A stretch of 64,000 nucleotides of DNA from Roseomonas sp. CECT 9278 (GCF_918698155.1 NZ_CAKKLX010000005.1:62001-126000), one strand, 5' to 3'. Shown: positions 25,815 through 34,766, numbered from the stretch's first letter. The notes: generated from the letters alone by a model not told the origin. Program-made: numbers and translations.

Positions 25815-27836
25815 TCAGAGGGCGGTGGCGGTGACCGGGCCGGCGAAGGCCGAGACGTTGCCCTCGGCCGAGACGCTGCGCAGCCAGTACCAGCGGGTCT
25901 GGCCGGTGGTGAGGCCGGTGCGATCCCACGGCAGTGCGGTCGGCTCGCTGGCGAGCTTGGTCGCGGCGGCCAGGCTGGCGCTGCTGGCTTCGAACACCTG
26001 CAGCCGCACCCCGTCCGCGGGGAAACCGCCCGACAGCCGCACGCCGCCGGCAATGCCGGTCGCGGCCAGGCCCGAGGCGGCGGCCGGCACCAGTGCCTCG
26101 CGCCAGCCCGACACCGCCCCGCTGCGCGCCTGCGCCCGGACACGGAAAGCGGTGGGCTCCGCCGTTGGGATGGCGACCGCGGTGGCGCCAAAGCCGCCCG
26201 CATACCCCTGCCAGACGGCGACCGAGGCCGGACGGAACTCGATCTCGTAGCCCGCGAGATAGGCCGAGCCCACCGCCGGCCAGGAGACGGCGGTGGCTGT
26301 GAAGGTCGTCCCGGGCGGCGTCTCCACCAGGATGGTGGCCGGCGCCGCGATCACGCCCGGATTCGGCAGCACCACGGAGGGGTTCTGGCCCGTCGCACGC
26401 TCGTCGGTCGCCGGGTTCCATGCCCAGACGGCGGGATCCTCCTCGGCCAGTTGTAGGTTCACCCCACCATCCGGCGCCAGCGCCCAGCCGGTCACCCGCG
26501 CCGGGAATGGCGTCAGGCGTTCGAGGGCCACCGTCACCCCATCCCAGGGCCGCAGCCGCAGCGCCGAGAGGTTGGCCTGCATCGCCACCTCGCGCTGGCG
26601 GCGGTTGCGCTCCAGTTCAATTTTCATCAGGCGCTGGACCATGGAGGCCGAGGTGGTGAGCGGGAACTCCATGTCCCGGTAGATCGCCTCGCCGCCATCC
26701 TCGGTGACGTAGTTGCTGGCCAGCAGCGGCGGCGCATCGGTGGGCTGCCAGGCCGCAGCCGGCTCGACATAGACGGCGCGCACCCCGTTGAAGAGATCCC
26801 GCCGCGGACGCGAGCCCACGATGGTGACGTCGCCGCGCAAATCATCCGAGGTGAGCGTCGCCGCCGGCAACGCCGGTGCGCCGGCATGGATGTAGAAGCG
26901 CCCGCCCGAGACCACGAGCGCGCCCGCCATCGCGGCCACCAGCTTGCGAGTGATGGCGATCTTGCCCTCGCCGAGGGTGACTGCACCATTGACGGTGTAG
27001 CGGCGCTCTGCGGTGCCATCGCGCCGACCCATGATCTCGTCGCAGATGTTGGCCGCCGCCATGAGCGCGGGGAGATCGATGTCCGCCCAGGCGGCGCGCC
27101 ACCCAAAGGGCGAGGTCAGGTACCAGGCCAGGCAGAGTGCCGGGTTGTCGGACCAGCCGGTGGCGCCGGTGCGCGGATCGAGGATGGTGTCCGCACCCTC
27201 GACGATGGCCGAGAGGCTGGGCGCGCCGGAGGGGAAGGCCTCGGGCCGCAGCTTGAGGCGCACGGCGAGATAGGCGCGACCCTGGCCACGATGCGCGGCG
27301 GTCCACTGGCCACCGGTGTCGGCGACGAGATTGGCATTGGCGGCCTGGCCGGGATCGCCCAGCGCGCGATCGATGCGCAGCAGGCCGGCGAACTTCGCAT
27401 CGGTGGAGGCGGTGCCGTTCAGAAAGACCTCGCCGACGGCGCGGACGCGATGCGCGGCCAGCACCACGACAACGTGCAGGAAGCCATCGGCACGGCCCTC
27501 GTCGTCGGTGGCGGAATGCAGGAACACGACCGGGCCCGAGGTGCGGCATCGGCCAAAGACGATCTGGTGCTCGGTGATGGGCTGGCGGAAGGACTGGGTG
27601 CGGCCGGCGCCGGGCGTGCGGGGATCGAAGCCCGAGCCGGGCCCGGTGTCCGTCCCTGGGGTGACGTTGGCGCTGCGGGCGGCGGAGGGCGACTTGGGGC
27701 GGAAGACCGCGGCACCCACGGCGGACACCACCAGGGCGGCGCCGGCGGCCGCCACGGCGCCCAGGACGCCGCCGCCGATGACGGCGGAGGCGGCGGCACC
27801 CGCGGCGGCGGCAATGAAGGGGATGGCGACGGGCAT
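25815..27836 (-). CDS. Tail tip attachment protein, lambda J-like
   Basis: A 673-residue central tail-tip protein. An unusual N-terminal stretch of ~45 residues is Ala/Gly-rich and hydrophobic. The tip core follows (RQPITEHQIVFGRCRTSGPV, GWSDNPALCLAWYLTS), typical of J/host-specificity proteins. At the C-terminus are two fibronectin type III-like repeats (about residues 475-665, each with a W..V/Y..R pattern). Sits between the peptidase-like gene and the tailspike, as expected for tail-tip assembly. The hydrophobic N-terminus could insert in a membrane during DNA entry; that is inference. Confidence 0.82.
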   Translation of the reverse strand: MPVAIPFIAAAAGAAASAVIGGGVLGAVAAAGAALVVSAVGAAVFRPKSPSAARSANVTPGTDTGPGSGFDPRTPGAGRTQSFRQPITEHQIVFGRCRTSGPVVFLHSATDDEGRADGFLHVVVVLAAHRVRAVGEVFLNGTASTDAKFAGLLRIDRALGDPGQAANANLVADTGGQWTAAHRGQGRAYLAVRLKLRPEAFPSGAPSLSAIVEGADTILDPRTGATGWSDNPALCLAWYLTSPFGWRAAWADIDLPALMAAANICDEIMGRRDGTAERRYTVNGAVTLGEGKIAITRKLVAAMAGALVVSGGRFYIHAGAPALPAATLTSDDLRGDVTIVGSRPRRDLFNGVRAVYVEPAAAWQPTDAPPLLASNYVTEDGGEAIYRDMEFPLTTSASMVQRLMKIELERNRRQREVAMQANLSALRLRPWDGVTVALERLTPFPARVTGWALAPDGGVNLQLAEEDPAVWAWNPATDERATGQNPSVVLPNPGVIAAPATILVETPPGTTFTATAVSWPAVGSAYLAGYEIEFRPASVAVWQGYAGGFGATAVAIPTAEPTAFRVRAQARSGAVSGWREALVPAAASGLAATGIAGGVRLSGGFPADGVRLQVFEASSASLAAATKLASEPTALPWDRTGLTTGQTRWYWLRSVSAEGNVSAFAGPVTATAL

Positions 27837-27850
27837 GGTCTGTCAGTCCC

Positions 27851-28207
27851 TCACCAGCCGATGCGCCACGCCACGGCGCAGGTCGTGATCGGCACGCGCA
27901 GCAGGCCCGCGGGTCCGACGAAGGCGGCGCGGCCGGCGTCGAGCACGACGCCGAGGCGGTCGGGATCAGTGGCCAGTACCACGTCGCCGGCCCGCGCGAA
28001 GGCCACCGGCACGCGCGGGTAGCCGGCAGTGTCGGCCATCGCGGCGAGCGTGGAGCGGTGCTGCCAGGCGGGTCGCTGCCCCGTGCAGGCCACCACCGCC
28101 GCCGTGGCAAAGCGCCCGCAGTTCCAGCGCGCCGCGTCGAAGGGCCGATGCTCAGCCGCGGTGATGAGCGCCGCCAGCCGCTCCGGCCAGTCAGGCAGCC
28201 GGTTCAC
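27851..28207 (-). CDS. Tail-associated NlpC/P60-like (DUF6950-type) protein
   Basis: A 118-residue protein starting with GTG in a 4-base overlap (GTGA) with the upstream tail gene. WNCGRFATAAVVACTG near residue 30 places a Cys at the usual NlpC/P60 catalytic position, and a small beta domain follows. In siphophages the gene between the hub and the J protein is often a cell-wall peptidase of this family. The catalytic His is not obvious, so it may be structural. Confidence 0.65.
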   Translation of the reverse strand: MNRLPDWPERLAALITAAEHRPFDAARWNCGRFATAAVVACTGQRPAWQHRSTLAAMADTAGYPRVPVAFARAGDVVLATDPDRLGVVLDAGRAAFVGPAGLLRVPITTCAVAWRIGW

Positions 28208-28770
28208 TGGTTCGGCAGCCGGATCTCCGCCTCCTGGAGCGCAGGCACGAACTCGAAGAAGCGGTCGCCGGGATACTCGGCCTGCTGGTCGGCATCGGTG
28301 TAGCGCCGCACCTCCGCGCGCTCGAGGTCCACCAGCCGGCTCTCGCAGGCCAGCGCCACGGAGGGCTCGGCGCCGTCCGTCACCTCCATCGTGTCCATCA
28401 GCCCCGCCCAGAGCGGGAACGGGTCCGCCACGAAGGCGCCCTGCGCATCGAGCAGCGCGCCCCACAGCGTGACGGGCCGGAGCCGGTAGCTGCGCTCGGC
28501 CAGCGCGATATCCACCACCTCCTGCGGCACCGGCGACAGCGCGAGGGTGAGACGGACGGCGCGCAACTCCACCGTCTCCTCCACATCCGAGATGGCGCCG
28601 ATGCTGCCGGCGCCCTCGAACACCTTCCCGGCCCAATCCAGCGGGCCGAGCCCGGTCCAGACGCGAAAGGGACCGGTGGCGAAGTCGAGCTCGACCAGCA
28701 CCACCGGCGTGGCGATCGGCGCGGTCGCGGCGGCAGCAGCCTGGTTGCTGAGGCGTGGGGTACCGGACAT
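28204..28770 (-). CDS. Tail tip / baseplate hub protein
   Basis: A 188-residue protein in the position of lambda L/K-like tip proteins. Beta-rich sequence with the repeated theme VLVELDFATGP ... VWTGLGPLDWAG, and a C-terminal FFEFVPALQEAEI. Short, conserved spacing links it to genes on both sides. Family by position and general likeness (DUF2163/hub type); no cysteine cluster of the lambda L kind is seen. Confidence 0.6.
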   Translation of the reverse strand: MSGTPRLSNQAAAAATAPIATPVVLVELDFATGPFRVWTGLGPLDWAGKVFEGAGSIGAISDVEETVELRAVRLTLALSPVPQEVVDIALAERSYRLRPVTLWGALLDAQGAFVADPFPLWAGLMDTMEVTDGAEPSVALACESRLVDLERAEVRRYTDADQQAEYPGDRFFEFVPALQEAEIRLPNQ

Positions 28771-28772
28771 GG

Positions 28773-29459
28773 CTACAGCGCCTCCTCCAAGCGGATGGTG
28801 ACGGCGGCGAAGGGACCAGGCCGCGTCGGATTGGCTGCCTCGTCATCCGAGACCAGCCGCATCGGCACGCTGGGCAGGGAGAGGATCAGCGGCTCGCCCA
28901 CCACCACCGCGGCGCGCAGCGGCGGGGCGATGGCGATGGTGGCGGTGCCGGCGCCCGAGGCGGCGACCGCGGCGGTGGCGATGTAGAGCCGGCCGCCCAG
29001 CCCGATGTAGTCGCCGGCGCCGACGGCCACCGTGCTCGGCCACCAACCCTGGGTCACGACGGACAGCGCGCCACGCGGCGCCCCGGCCGCCAGCGAGGGA
29101 TTGCCGGATCCCACCACCAGCCCCGTCCCGTCCGTGAAGATCGTCGCGTCCGAGAATGAATACGGCCCGGTCGGCACGTCGCCCTGGCTGCGCGGATCGC
29201 CGGTGCGGTACTCCCGCCGCCAGTCCCAGATGCGGACGGTGTTGGCGGAGCCCGCCAGTGCGGCCAGCAGCCCGTCCATCACCCCGGCCTGCACCCGGCC
29301 CAGCGGTTCGAAGCTGGCCTCCGCCACCCAACGCGCGCCCTCGCGCCGCAGCACCTGCGTGGCGCGGGTGACGGGGGAGACAAAGCGCAGGGTGTTGTGC
29401 TGCAGGTAGAAGCTGAGGCGGCTCGGGCGCAACACCGCCGGCCAGGCGTATTCCGTCAT
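28773..29459 (-). CDS. Minor tail protein (distal tail type)
   Basis: A 228-residue protein starting at ATG 29459 (MTEYAWPAVLRPSR), five bases after the tape measure gene. The N-terminal pattern (WPAVLRPSRLSFYLQHNT) resembles distal tail or minor tail proteins that follow the tape measure in alphaproteobacterial siphophages. Predicted beta-rich with hydrophobic C-terminal strands. The role as connector between tail tube and hub is inferred from gene order. Confidence 0.65.
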   Translation of the reverse strand: MTEYAWPAVLRPSRLSFYLQHNTLRFVSPVTRATQVLRREGARWVAEASFEPLGRVQAGVMDGLLAALAGSANTVRIWDWRREYRTGDPRSQGDVPTGPYSFSDATIFTDGTGLVVGSGNPSLAAGAPRGALSVVTQGWWPSTVAVGAGDYIGLGGRLYIATAAVAASGAGTATIAIAPPLRAAVVVGEPLILSLPSVPMRLVSDDEAANPTRPGPFAAVTIRLEEAL

Positions 29460-29463
29460 GGCC

Positions 29464-31620
29464 CTATCCCCGCACGATGGAGGTGGCGCTGCCGCCGCGG
29501 CGGATGGCGTCGAGCGTCGCCGCACTGGCCTGCCGCACGATCTGCGCCGACAGCACCCGCAGCCGCGCCTCGACACCGGCGTCGGCGCCGCGCGCATCGA
29601 TGGTGATGCTCTGGTTGATCACCGGCCCGCCCGGCGCCATGCCGTTGGGCAGCACCGTGCCTGCGGAGCGCGGCACGAACCATTCGGGGCCGCGCTCGCC
29701 CACGATGTAGGGCTGGCCGCCCGCAACCGGCCCGCCCTCGGCGCGGAACAGCCCGCCCAGCGCCGAGCCGATCCCCGAGAAGATCGAGCCGAAGTCAAAG
29801 CCACTGAGGCTGGAGGTCACCGCCGTGCCGAGCGGCTCGGTGATGGTGCGCCGGACCACGATGCGGGCGATGTCCTGCAGAATGCCCTGCAGCACCTTGG
29901 AGAAACTCTCGCCCTTGATGATCGCGTCCTCGAAGGCGGAGGAGAAGGTCAGGCCCAGCTCGCGCGCCGTGTTGCTGGTGCGCTCCGTCGCCTGCTGGAC
30001 GCGCTGCTGGCTGCGCTCCAGCTCCTCCAGCGCGGCATTGGCCTCGCGCGAAATGGTCTCGTCGGGGATCGGCTGGCCGATGCGCTCGGAGCGCTCCACC
30101 AGCCGGCCGAGGGTTTCGAGGCGGCGGGTGTAGCGCTCCTGCGCGTTCTCGTTGTTCTGGATCAGCCGCTCACGCTCGCGGATGATGTCGTTGATCTCGC
30201 GCTCGGCCTCGCGGTCCGGGCGCGGGATGGCGGCCACGCGGCGGGTGGTGCCCTCGATGCGGCGCAGCGCCTCGTCTCGCTCGCGCAGCGCCAGTGTTTC
30301 GAGGCGGGTGCGGTCGGCGGCAGTGATGCCGCCCGCGGCCTCGGCCTCACGCAGGCGGCGGACGCGGTCGTCGTATTCGCTGTTGATCCGGAAGCGGTCG
30401 TCGAGTGCCTTGCGCAGTTCCTCGGCGTCCGCGGCGGTGCGGCGGCGGCGCGCCTCGGCGGCCTGGCCAGCCGCAGCCTCCTGCTCGGTGCGCTGGCGCT
30501 CGCCCGCAGCCTGCTCGCCGCGGGTGATCTCCTCCTGGAGTTCCTGGTACTGCCGCCGCAATTCCTCCAGCCGGGCGGCGCGATCCACGCCGGCCTGCTG
30601 CTGCGCGGTGCCGACCAACCCGCCCTGGATGCTGCCGCGGCGCGGCTGCGAGCGCAGGCTGTCGCGGCCGTCGCTCTCGGCCTCGAGGCGGGCGATCTGG
30701 GCGCGCAGCGCCTCGGCCTGGGCGCGGCGGTCGGCCTCCTGCTCGCTGGGCAGCAGCAGGCCGGAGCCGCGCCGCACGCCGTCCAGAACGCGGGCGGCGC
30801 CGGAGAGGGCACGCGCCAGGGTGTTGGACAGGCCGATCGCCTGATCGAGCCGCGCCAAAAACTGATCGGCGGAGGAGGTCAGCTGACCGAAGGCGCGGCC
30901 GACCGTGAGCGGGGCACGCTCAAACTCGCCGTTCAGCCGCTCGACGGCGCGCAGCAGCGCCGGGAAGACCGTGTCGGCGGTGAGCTTGCCCTCGGAGCCG
31001 AGCTTGCGCAGTTCGCCGATGGAGACGCCGAGCTCGCGCGCCAGCGCCTGCGCCAGGGTGGGCAAGCCCTCCAGGATCGAGCGCAACTCGTCGCCCTGCA
31101 GCGTGCCGGACGCCAGCGCCTGGGCGAGCTGCTGTGTGCTGGAGGCGATCTCTTGCTGCGAGGCACCGGAGGCGATGGCAATGCGCTGGAGGCCGCCGAC
31201 CAGCGCGGCGACCTGGTCGGAGGTGGCGCCGATCTCGCGGGCGGCGATCGAGAAGCGGGCGAAGGCGTCCACGCTCTCGCGGACGGCGACGCCGGTCTGC
31301 AGGCTGTCGCGATAGAGGCGGTCGTAGATCTCGCCGGCGCGCTCGACGGACCCGAGCGCGGTGTTCAGCCGGCCCATGGACTGGGTGAGCGCGTCGCCGG
31401 CCACCACCACCGCGCGCAGCCCGGCAGCGAGGCCGGCGATCTGCACGCCGCGGACGGCGACATCGAGCAGGTCCAGCGCGCGGGAGGCACGGTCGGCGCC
31501 GCCCTGGATCCGCTCCAGGGACCGCTGGCCGGTCTCGCCGACCTCGCGCAGTTCCTGCTTGACGCGGGCGGCATCGTCCAGCGACAGCCGGACCGAGACG
31601 CGGCGCGTGCTATCCGCCAT
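29464..31620 (-). CDS. Tape measure protein
   Basis: A 718-residue protein that sets tail length. The N-terminal part is the TIGR02675-type domain (GALTQSMGRLN-like segments, then LSASGTLQGDELRSI-like sequence near residue 175). A long Arg/Glu-rich coiled coil spans ~290-560, and the C-terminus is Gly-rich and hydrophobic (GSIFSGIGSALGGLF) with IVGERGPEWFVPR. At roughly 0.15 nm per residue the tail would be near 100 nm, assuming the usual ratio. It lies directly after the frameshifted chaperone genes, the diagnostic order. Confidence 0.88.
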   Translation of the reverse strand: MADSTRRVSVRLSLDDAARVKQELREVGETGQRSLERIQGGADRASRALDLLDVAVRGVQIAGLAAGLRAVVVAGDALTQSMGRLNTALGSVERAGEIYDRLYRDSLQTGVAVRESVDAFARFSIAAREIGATSDQVAALVGGLQRIAIASGASQQEIASSTQQLAQALASGTLQGDELRSILEGLPTLAQALARELGVSIGELRKLGSEGKLTADTVFPALLRAVERLNGEFERAPLTVGRAFGQLTSSADQFLARLDQAIGLSNTLARALSGAARVLDGVRRGSGLLLPSEQEADRRAQAEALRAQIARLEAESDGRDSLRSQPRRGSIQGGLVGTAQQQAGVDRAARLEELRRQYQELQEEITRGEQAAGERQRTEQEAAAGQAAEARRRRTAADAEELRKALDDRFRINSEYDDRVRRLREAEAAGGITAADRTRLETLALRERDEALRRIEGTTRRVAAIPRPDREAEREINDIIRERERLIQNNENAQERYTRRLETLGRLVERSERIGQPIPDETISREANAALEELERSQQRVQQATERTSNTARELGLTFSSAFEDAIIKGESFSKVLQGILQDIARIVVRRTITEPLGTAVTSSLSGFDFGSIFSGIGSALGGLFRAEGGPVAGGQPYIVGERGPEWFVPRSAGTVLPNGMAPGGPVINQSITIDARGADAGVEARLRVLSAQIVRQASAATLDAIRRGGSATSIVRG

Positions 31621-31649
31621 GCGTCATGCCTCCTGCGTTGGTCGGGTGG

Positions 31650-31979
31650 TCAGGGGCCGGGGGGATCAGTGCGCCGCGCGGCACTGCCGGCGGCGAGGCC
31701 CATCCGCATCGCCAGCAGCAGTTCGGCTGCGGCCCAGCCGGAGGCGCCCATCTCGCGGGCAGTGGCGAGCGCGGCCGGCATGTCGAGATCAAGGCCGGCC
31801 ATCGTCGCCGTGGCGCAGGTGGTGCCCGCGGCCCAGACGGCGGCGCCCTCAACGCTGGAGGGTGCGTGGGCGGCGTAGGGGCAGGCGAGGCCGCAGTCGC
31901 GATCGAGCGCCGCGCAGCCGCGGCAGTAGTCAGGGCCCTGGCCGAAGTGCCATTCGGCCCGAGCCCTCAGCCGTTTCCC
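31650..31979 (-). CDS. Tail assembly chaperone, -1 frameshift extension (GT-type)
   Basis: This frame has no start of its own. It continues the upstream chaperone after a -1 slip at 31973-31979 and adds ~109 residues. The extension begins RLRARAEWHFGQGP and holds a Cys set C-x2-C-x6-C-x3-C (YCRGC ... DCGLAC), which could bind zinc. It ends with a helical segment (LLLAMRMGLAAGS). Lambda gpGT is the model: the fusion product binds the tape measure and recruits tail-tube subunits. It stops 29 bases before the tape measure start. Confidence 0.78.
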   Translation of the reverse strand, partial: GKRLRARAEWHFGQGPDYCRGCAALDRDCGLACPYAAHAPSSVEGAAVWAAGTTCATATMAGLDLDMPAALATAREMGASGWAAAELLLAMRMGLAAGSAARRTDPPGP

Positions 31980-32344
31980 TCCAGGGCCACGGCAGCGACC
32001 GGGCCGGTGGCGCGGTCCCAGAAGGCGGCGGCCATCTCGTCCATGTCCATCAGTCGTTCGACGGCCTCCGGCGACAGCGGTAGCGGCTTGCCGGCAGCGT
32101 CGCCCACGCCCTCCCAGGCCGTAACGGCGTGGCGGGCCAGCGCCTTGACCAGGAAGGCGAAGGCCAGGCCGCGTGCCATGTCGGGGTCGAGGTCTTCAGA
32201 TGCAGCCCGCAGTGCGCCGAGGCGTCGGGCGGAGCCGGCCTGGGCCGCGGCCATGACGGCGGTGGTGACGGGGCGGATTTCCACGCGGACGCCGCGGGGA
32301 AGGTCGAGCCAGTACGGCTCGACCGGAAGGTCGAGGGTAAGCAT
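31967..32344 (-). CDS. Tail assembly chaperone (G-type)
   Basis: A 125-residue protein from ATG 32344 (MLTLDLPVEPYW), which has GGAG 6 bases upstream; ATG 32356 and GTG/ATG further out are alternatives. Its N-terminal beta-hairpin (LPVEPYWLDLPRGVRVEIRP, in two short pieces) followed by helices is common for chaperones between tail tube and tape measure. Terminates at 31967, three codons after a slippery heptamer, so most ribosomes make this short form. Separated from its natural neighbour, the tail tube gene, by inserted cargo. Confidence 0.75.
   Translation of the reverse strand: MLTLDLPVEPYWLDLPRGVRVEIRPVTTAVMAAAQAGSARRLGALRAASEDLDPDMARGLAFAFLVKALARHAVTAWEGVGDAAGKPLPLSPEAVERLMDMDEMAAAFWDRATGPVAAVALEGNG
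31973..31979 (-). promoter_or_regulatory. Programmed -1 ribosomal frameshift site
   Basis: The minus strand reads G GGA AAC in the chaperone frame, a canonical X XXY YYZ slippery heptamer, one codon before the TGA stop. After a -1 slip the reading goes GGG AAA CGG CTG and stays open for ~107 codons. GC-rich sequence downstream could form a stimulatory structure. Confidence 0.75.
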
Positions 32345-32468
32345 GGAGGTCTCCATATGTAGGACTTTGGTGGGCAACCCGGGGCAGCACCGCGGCCTGA
32401 GCCGAGATGACCGGGGCTGAGCCTCGCCATCGGCATTCGTGCTTTAATTGAGCCGGTGATGCATTTAG

Positions 32469-33989
32469 ATGGTCAGCATTACGAAGGGGAATCGGGTGGG
32501 AGGGTTCGAATTTTTGGAGGCGGTCGCCTCGCGCGTTGCCGTGCCTCTGGACGGCAAGTCCGAACAGGGCTGGATGAATCGGCCGGTCCGCATCGACACG
32601 CCACCAACCACTGTGCGGAGCGCTAACCGGGTGACAGCGGTGATCGGCCGCAACGGTACCGGCAAATCCCACATGCTCGCGTCCATAGTGGAGACATTCG
32701 TCAAGCTGGAGGCGCTTCAGGAAGGACGGTTGCGCGTGCGGGGCGGCCTGCCACTCGAGCGACTGCGATGGCGCTTTGGGAGCGACGAGTTTCTCGTCAC
32801 CTCCAGCGACGGCCGACATCGCGTGGAGGTAAACGGTCGCGAGGTAGTCGGAACGCGACCAACGTTACCATCGCGCCTGGTGGCACTCACAATTACTCCA
32901 TTCGACAAATTTCCGGTGACAAGGACCACCACTGACGCGACGAAGACCGTCTATCGCTACCTCGGCCTGCGCGACCGCACGGGACGTGCGTCGATGGAGA
33001 ACTTATTGTTCAGGTCGTTGGCGGGCCTGTTCGAATCCTCTGACAACGAGGCGCTCAAGCGAGCTCGAATCAGCCGAGCCTTCGACTTCCTGGGACTCAA
33101 GTCGAGGCTAACCATCGTCTATCGGATGCGCATCGCGCGCGAGGTGATGCGGGCGGCAAACGCCGAAGAGCCGATCGCAAACGCTGAGGTTATTCGCGAC
33201 AAGACCCGACTGCGGCGGGTCCATGAAGCGATCGAGCGTGGCGAACTGGACGAGTACAAGCTCGCTGCAGCGCTCCGCCGTGCCGGCCGCATCGCGCAGG
33301 GAGATCGCATCCGGCTGGATGCATCTTTCGAGGGAGGCAGCGGGCGGAGTGACGACTTCGATGCGCTCCTGCCGCTCCGCATGGTCGGCTTCGTTCAGTT
33401 GAGCGCAGTGGAGGTCGAGCATACGGATGGACCGGTTACGGACCTCAAACGGGCCAGTTCAGGGCAGCTCAGTATGGCGACCGCTATTCTTGCGCTTGCG
33501 GCGGTCATGCGGGACGACAGTCTTGTACTAATCGACGAGCCGGAGTTGAGTCTCCATCCAGAGTGGCAGGTCCGATACATTAGCTTACTGCTTGAGACGT
33601 TCTCGTCCTATCGAGGATGTCATTTCGTTATTGCTACGCATTCTCCGCTGGTCGTCGCGGAGCTTCCGGCGAACGCAACCCTCGTATCTCTTGACGACCC
33701 GGACGTACCTTCGGCTCCCGAACTCGCAGGCCAGTCGTCCGACGTACTCCTCGCTGAGGCGTTCGGCTTGCCTGAGCGGAACAACCTTCACCTACGCGAT
33801 CTTCTCGTCTCCGCCTTGCGTGCGGCCGCGGACGGCGAAGCCGGTAGCGATAGGTTCAGGGGTCAAGTCGAGCACCTCGAAAAGGTGACGGCCCGGCTAC
33901 CACCAAGCGATGGTATCCGCGTCGTCCTACGAAGCTTGTCGGATACGGCCAGCGCTGCTTCAAACGAGGCCCCCCTTGAAGCCGGTTGA
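32469..33989 (+). CDS. Septu PtuA-like ABC/AAA ATPase (anti-phage cargo)
   Basis: A 506-residue SMC/ABC-type ATPase. Walker A GRNGTGKS (~60-67), ABC signature SSGQLS (~329), Walker B LVLIDEPELSLHP (~352-364) and H-loop ATHSP (~390). The middle is a helical insertion rather than an SMC arm. It is followed by an overlapping HNH gene, the gene pair of Septu (PtuA/PtuB). It runs on the plus strand inside the leftward tail operon, with lower GC and different codon use. An OLD/RecF-type ATPase is the alternative family, but no TOPRIM domain is present. Confidence 0.8.
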   Translation: MVSITKGNRVGGFEFLEAVASRVAVPLDGKSEQGWMNRPVRIDTPPTTVRSANRVTAVIGRNGTGKSHMLASIVETFVKLEALQEGRLRVRGGLPLERLRWRFGSDEFLVTSSDGRHRVEVNGREVVGTRPTLPSRLVALTITPFDKFPVTRTTTDATKTVYRYLGLRDRTGRASMENLLFRSLAGLFESSDNEALKRARISRAFDFLGLKSRLTIVYRMRIAREVMRAANAEEPIANAEVIRDKTRLRRVHEAIERGELDEYKLAAALRRAGRIAQGDRIRLDASFEGGSGRSDDFDALLPLRMVGFVQLSAVEVEHTDGPVTDLKRASSGQLSMATAILALAAVMRDDSLVLIDEPELSLHPEWQVRYISLLLETFSSYRGCHFVIATHSPLVVAELPANATLVSLDDPDVPSAPELAGQSSDVLLAEAFGLPERNNLHLRDLLVSALRAAADGEAGSDRFRGQVEHLEKVTARLPPSDGIRVVLRSLSDTASAASNEAPLEAG

Positions 33990-34677
33990 ATACTCGGGCG
34001 CGAACGCGGCCATCGTGAATGCCTTCGACGGCAGCGCCCCCGCGGACCAGTCAGGGGCCTACTGGTCCGCAGAAGAGATTAAACCGGTCAAGAGTGCGAT
34101 TAAAACGCACTACATCGCAGAGCAAAACAGGCGCTGCTGCTACTGCGACCGTGATCTCGCAACAGACCACCACGGTGTATGGGATTGCGAACACGTCATT
34201 CCAAAGAAGACGCATCCACAATGGCTATTTAAACCACAAAATCTTGCCGCAGCCTGCAAAGACTGCAATCAGGCGAAGGGTGATGATCCCGTTTTAAAGA
34301 ACAAATCCCGAGTGAGTTTCCCTGTAAATTCTTCAGATTATACTATTGTTCATCCACACTTTGATAAATACCACGAACACATTCGTTGGATTGGGCTGGT
34401 TCCGCGGCCGAATGGGTCGGAAAAGGGAAAGTTGACAATCTACATGTGCGATCTGCTTAGATTCGCGGCATCGGAGGCAGGCATGAAGTCGAGCCCCGCA
34501 GATAAGCGCTACGATCAGTTGGTCGGCGACCTTTTGGCCCGCCCCGGCCCGGACGATGCGCGGATGATCCTTGCGGCGCTGAGTGCCGACCTCGAAGCGC
34601 GCGCGACTAAGGTCGCCGCGACAGTCGAGGTAGCAGAATCTTTTGACGAGAATGCAGGCGCGACTTCAGGCGCTTGA
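33976..34677 (+). CDS. Septu PtuB-like HNH endonuclease (anti-phage cargo)
   Basis: A 233-residue protein, from TTG 33976 with CGAGG upstream, overlapping the ATPase stop by 14 bases; ATG 33910 is possible. An HNH domain is clear: CCYC (~54-57), EHVIPK (~72), then the second zinc pair and helix ACKDCNQAKG (~93). Residues 120-170 also read HPHFDKYHEHIRWIG, a further family-like block. GC content falls visibly in 34180-34460, unlike any phage neighbour, so it was acquired. Expected to degrade nucleic acid when the ATPase senses infection. Confidence 0.82.
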   Translation: MKPVEYSGANAAIVNAFDGSAPADQSGAYWSAEEIKPVKSAIKTHYIAEQNRRCCYCDRDLATDHHGVWDCEHVIPKKTHPQWLFKPQNLAAACKDCNQAKGDDPVLKNKSRVSFPVNSSDYTIVHPHFDKYHEHIRWIGLVPRPNGSEKGKLTIYMCDLLRFAASEAGMKSSPADKRYDQLVGDLLARPGPDDARMILAALSADLEARATKVAATVEVAESFDENAGATSGA

Positions 34678-34766
34678 TGCACCCGTCACAGATTGGCTCG
34701 CGCAACGTTATTCGAAATTTGTTGCCGCCTATTGCTGCTGCCCTTGAGCTGCGTTTCGCTTTGGAT

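Noticed and set aside
29458-31878. Long plus-strand open frame (806 codons) opposite the tape measure gene
   Set aside because: Antisense shadow of a GC-rich coding gene; no ribosome site or family features, while the minus strand encodes a clear tape measure protein.
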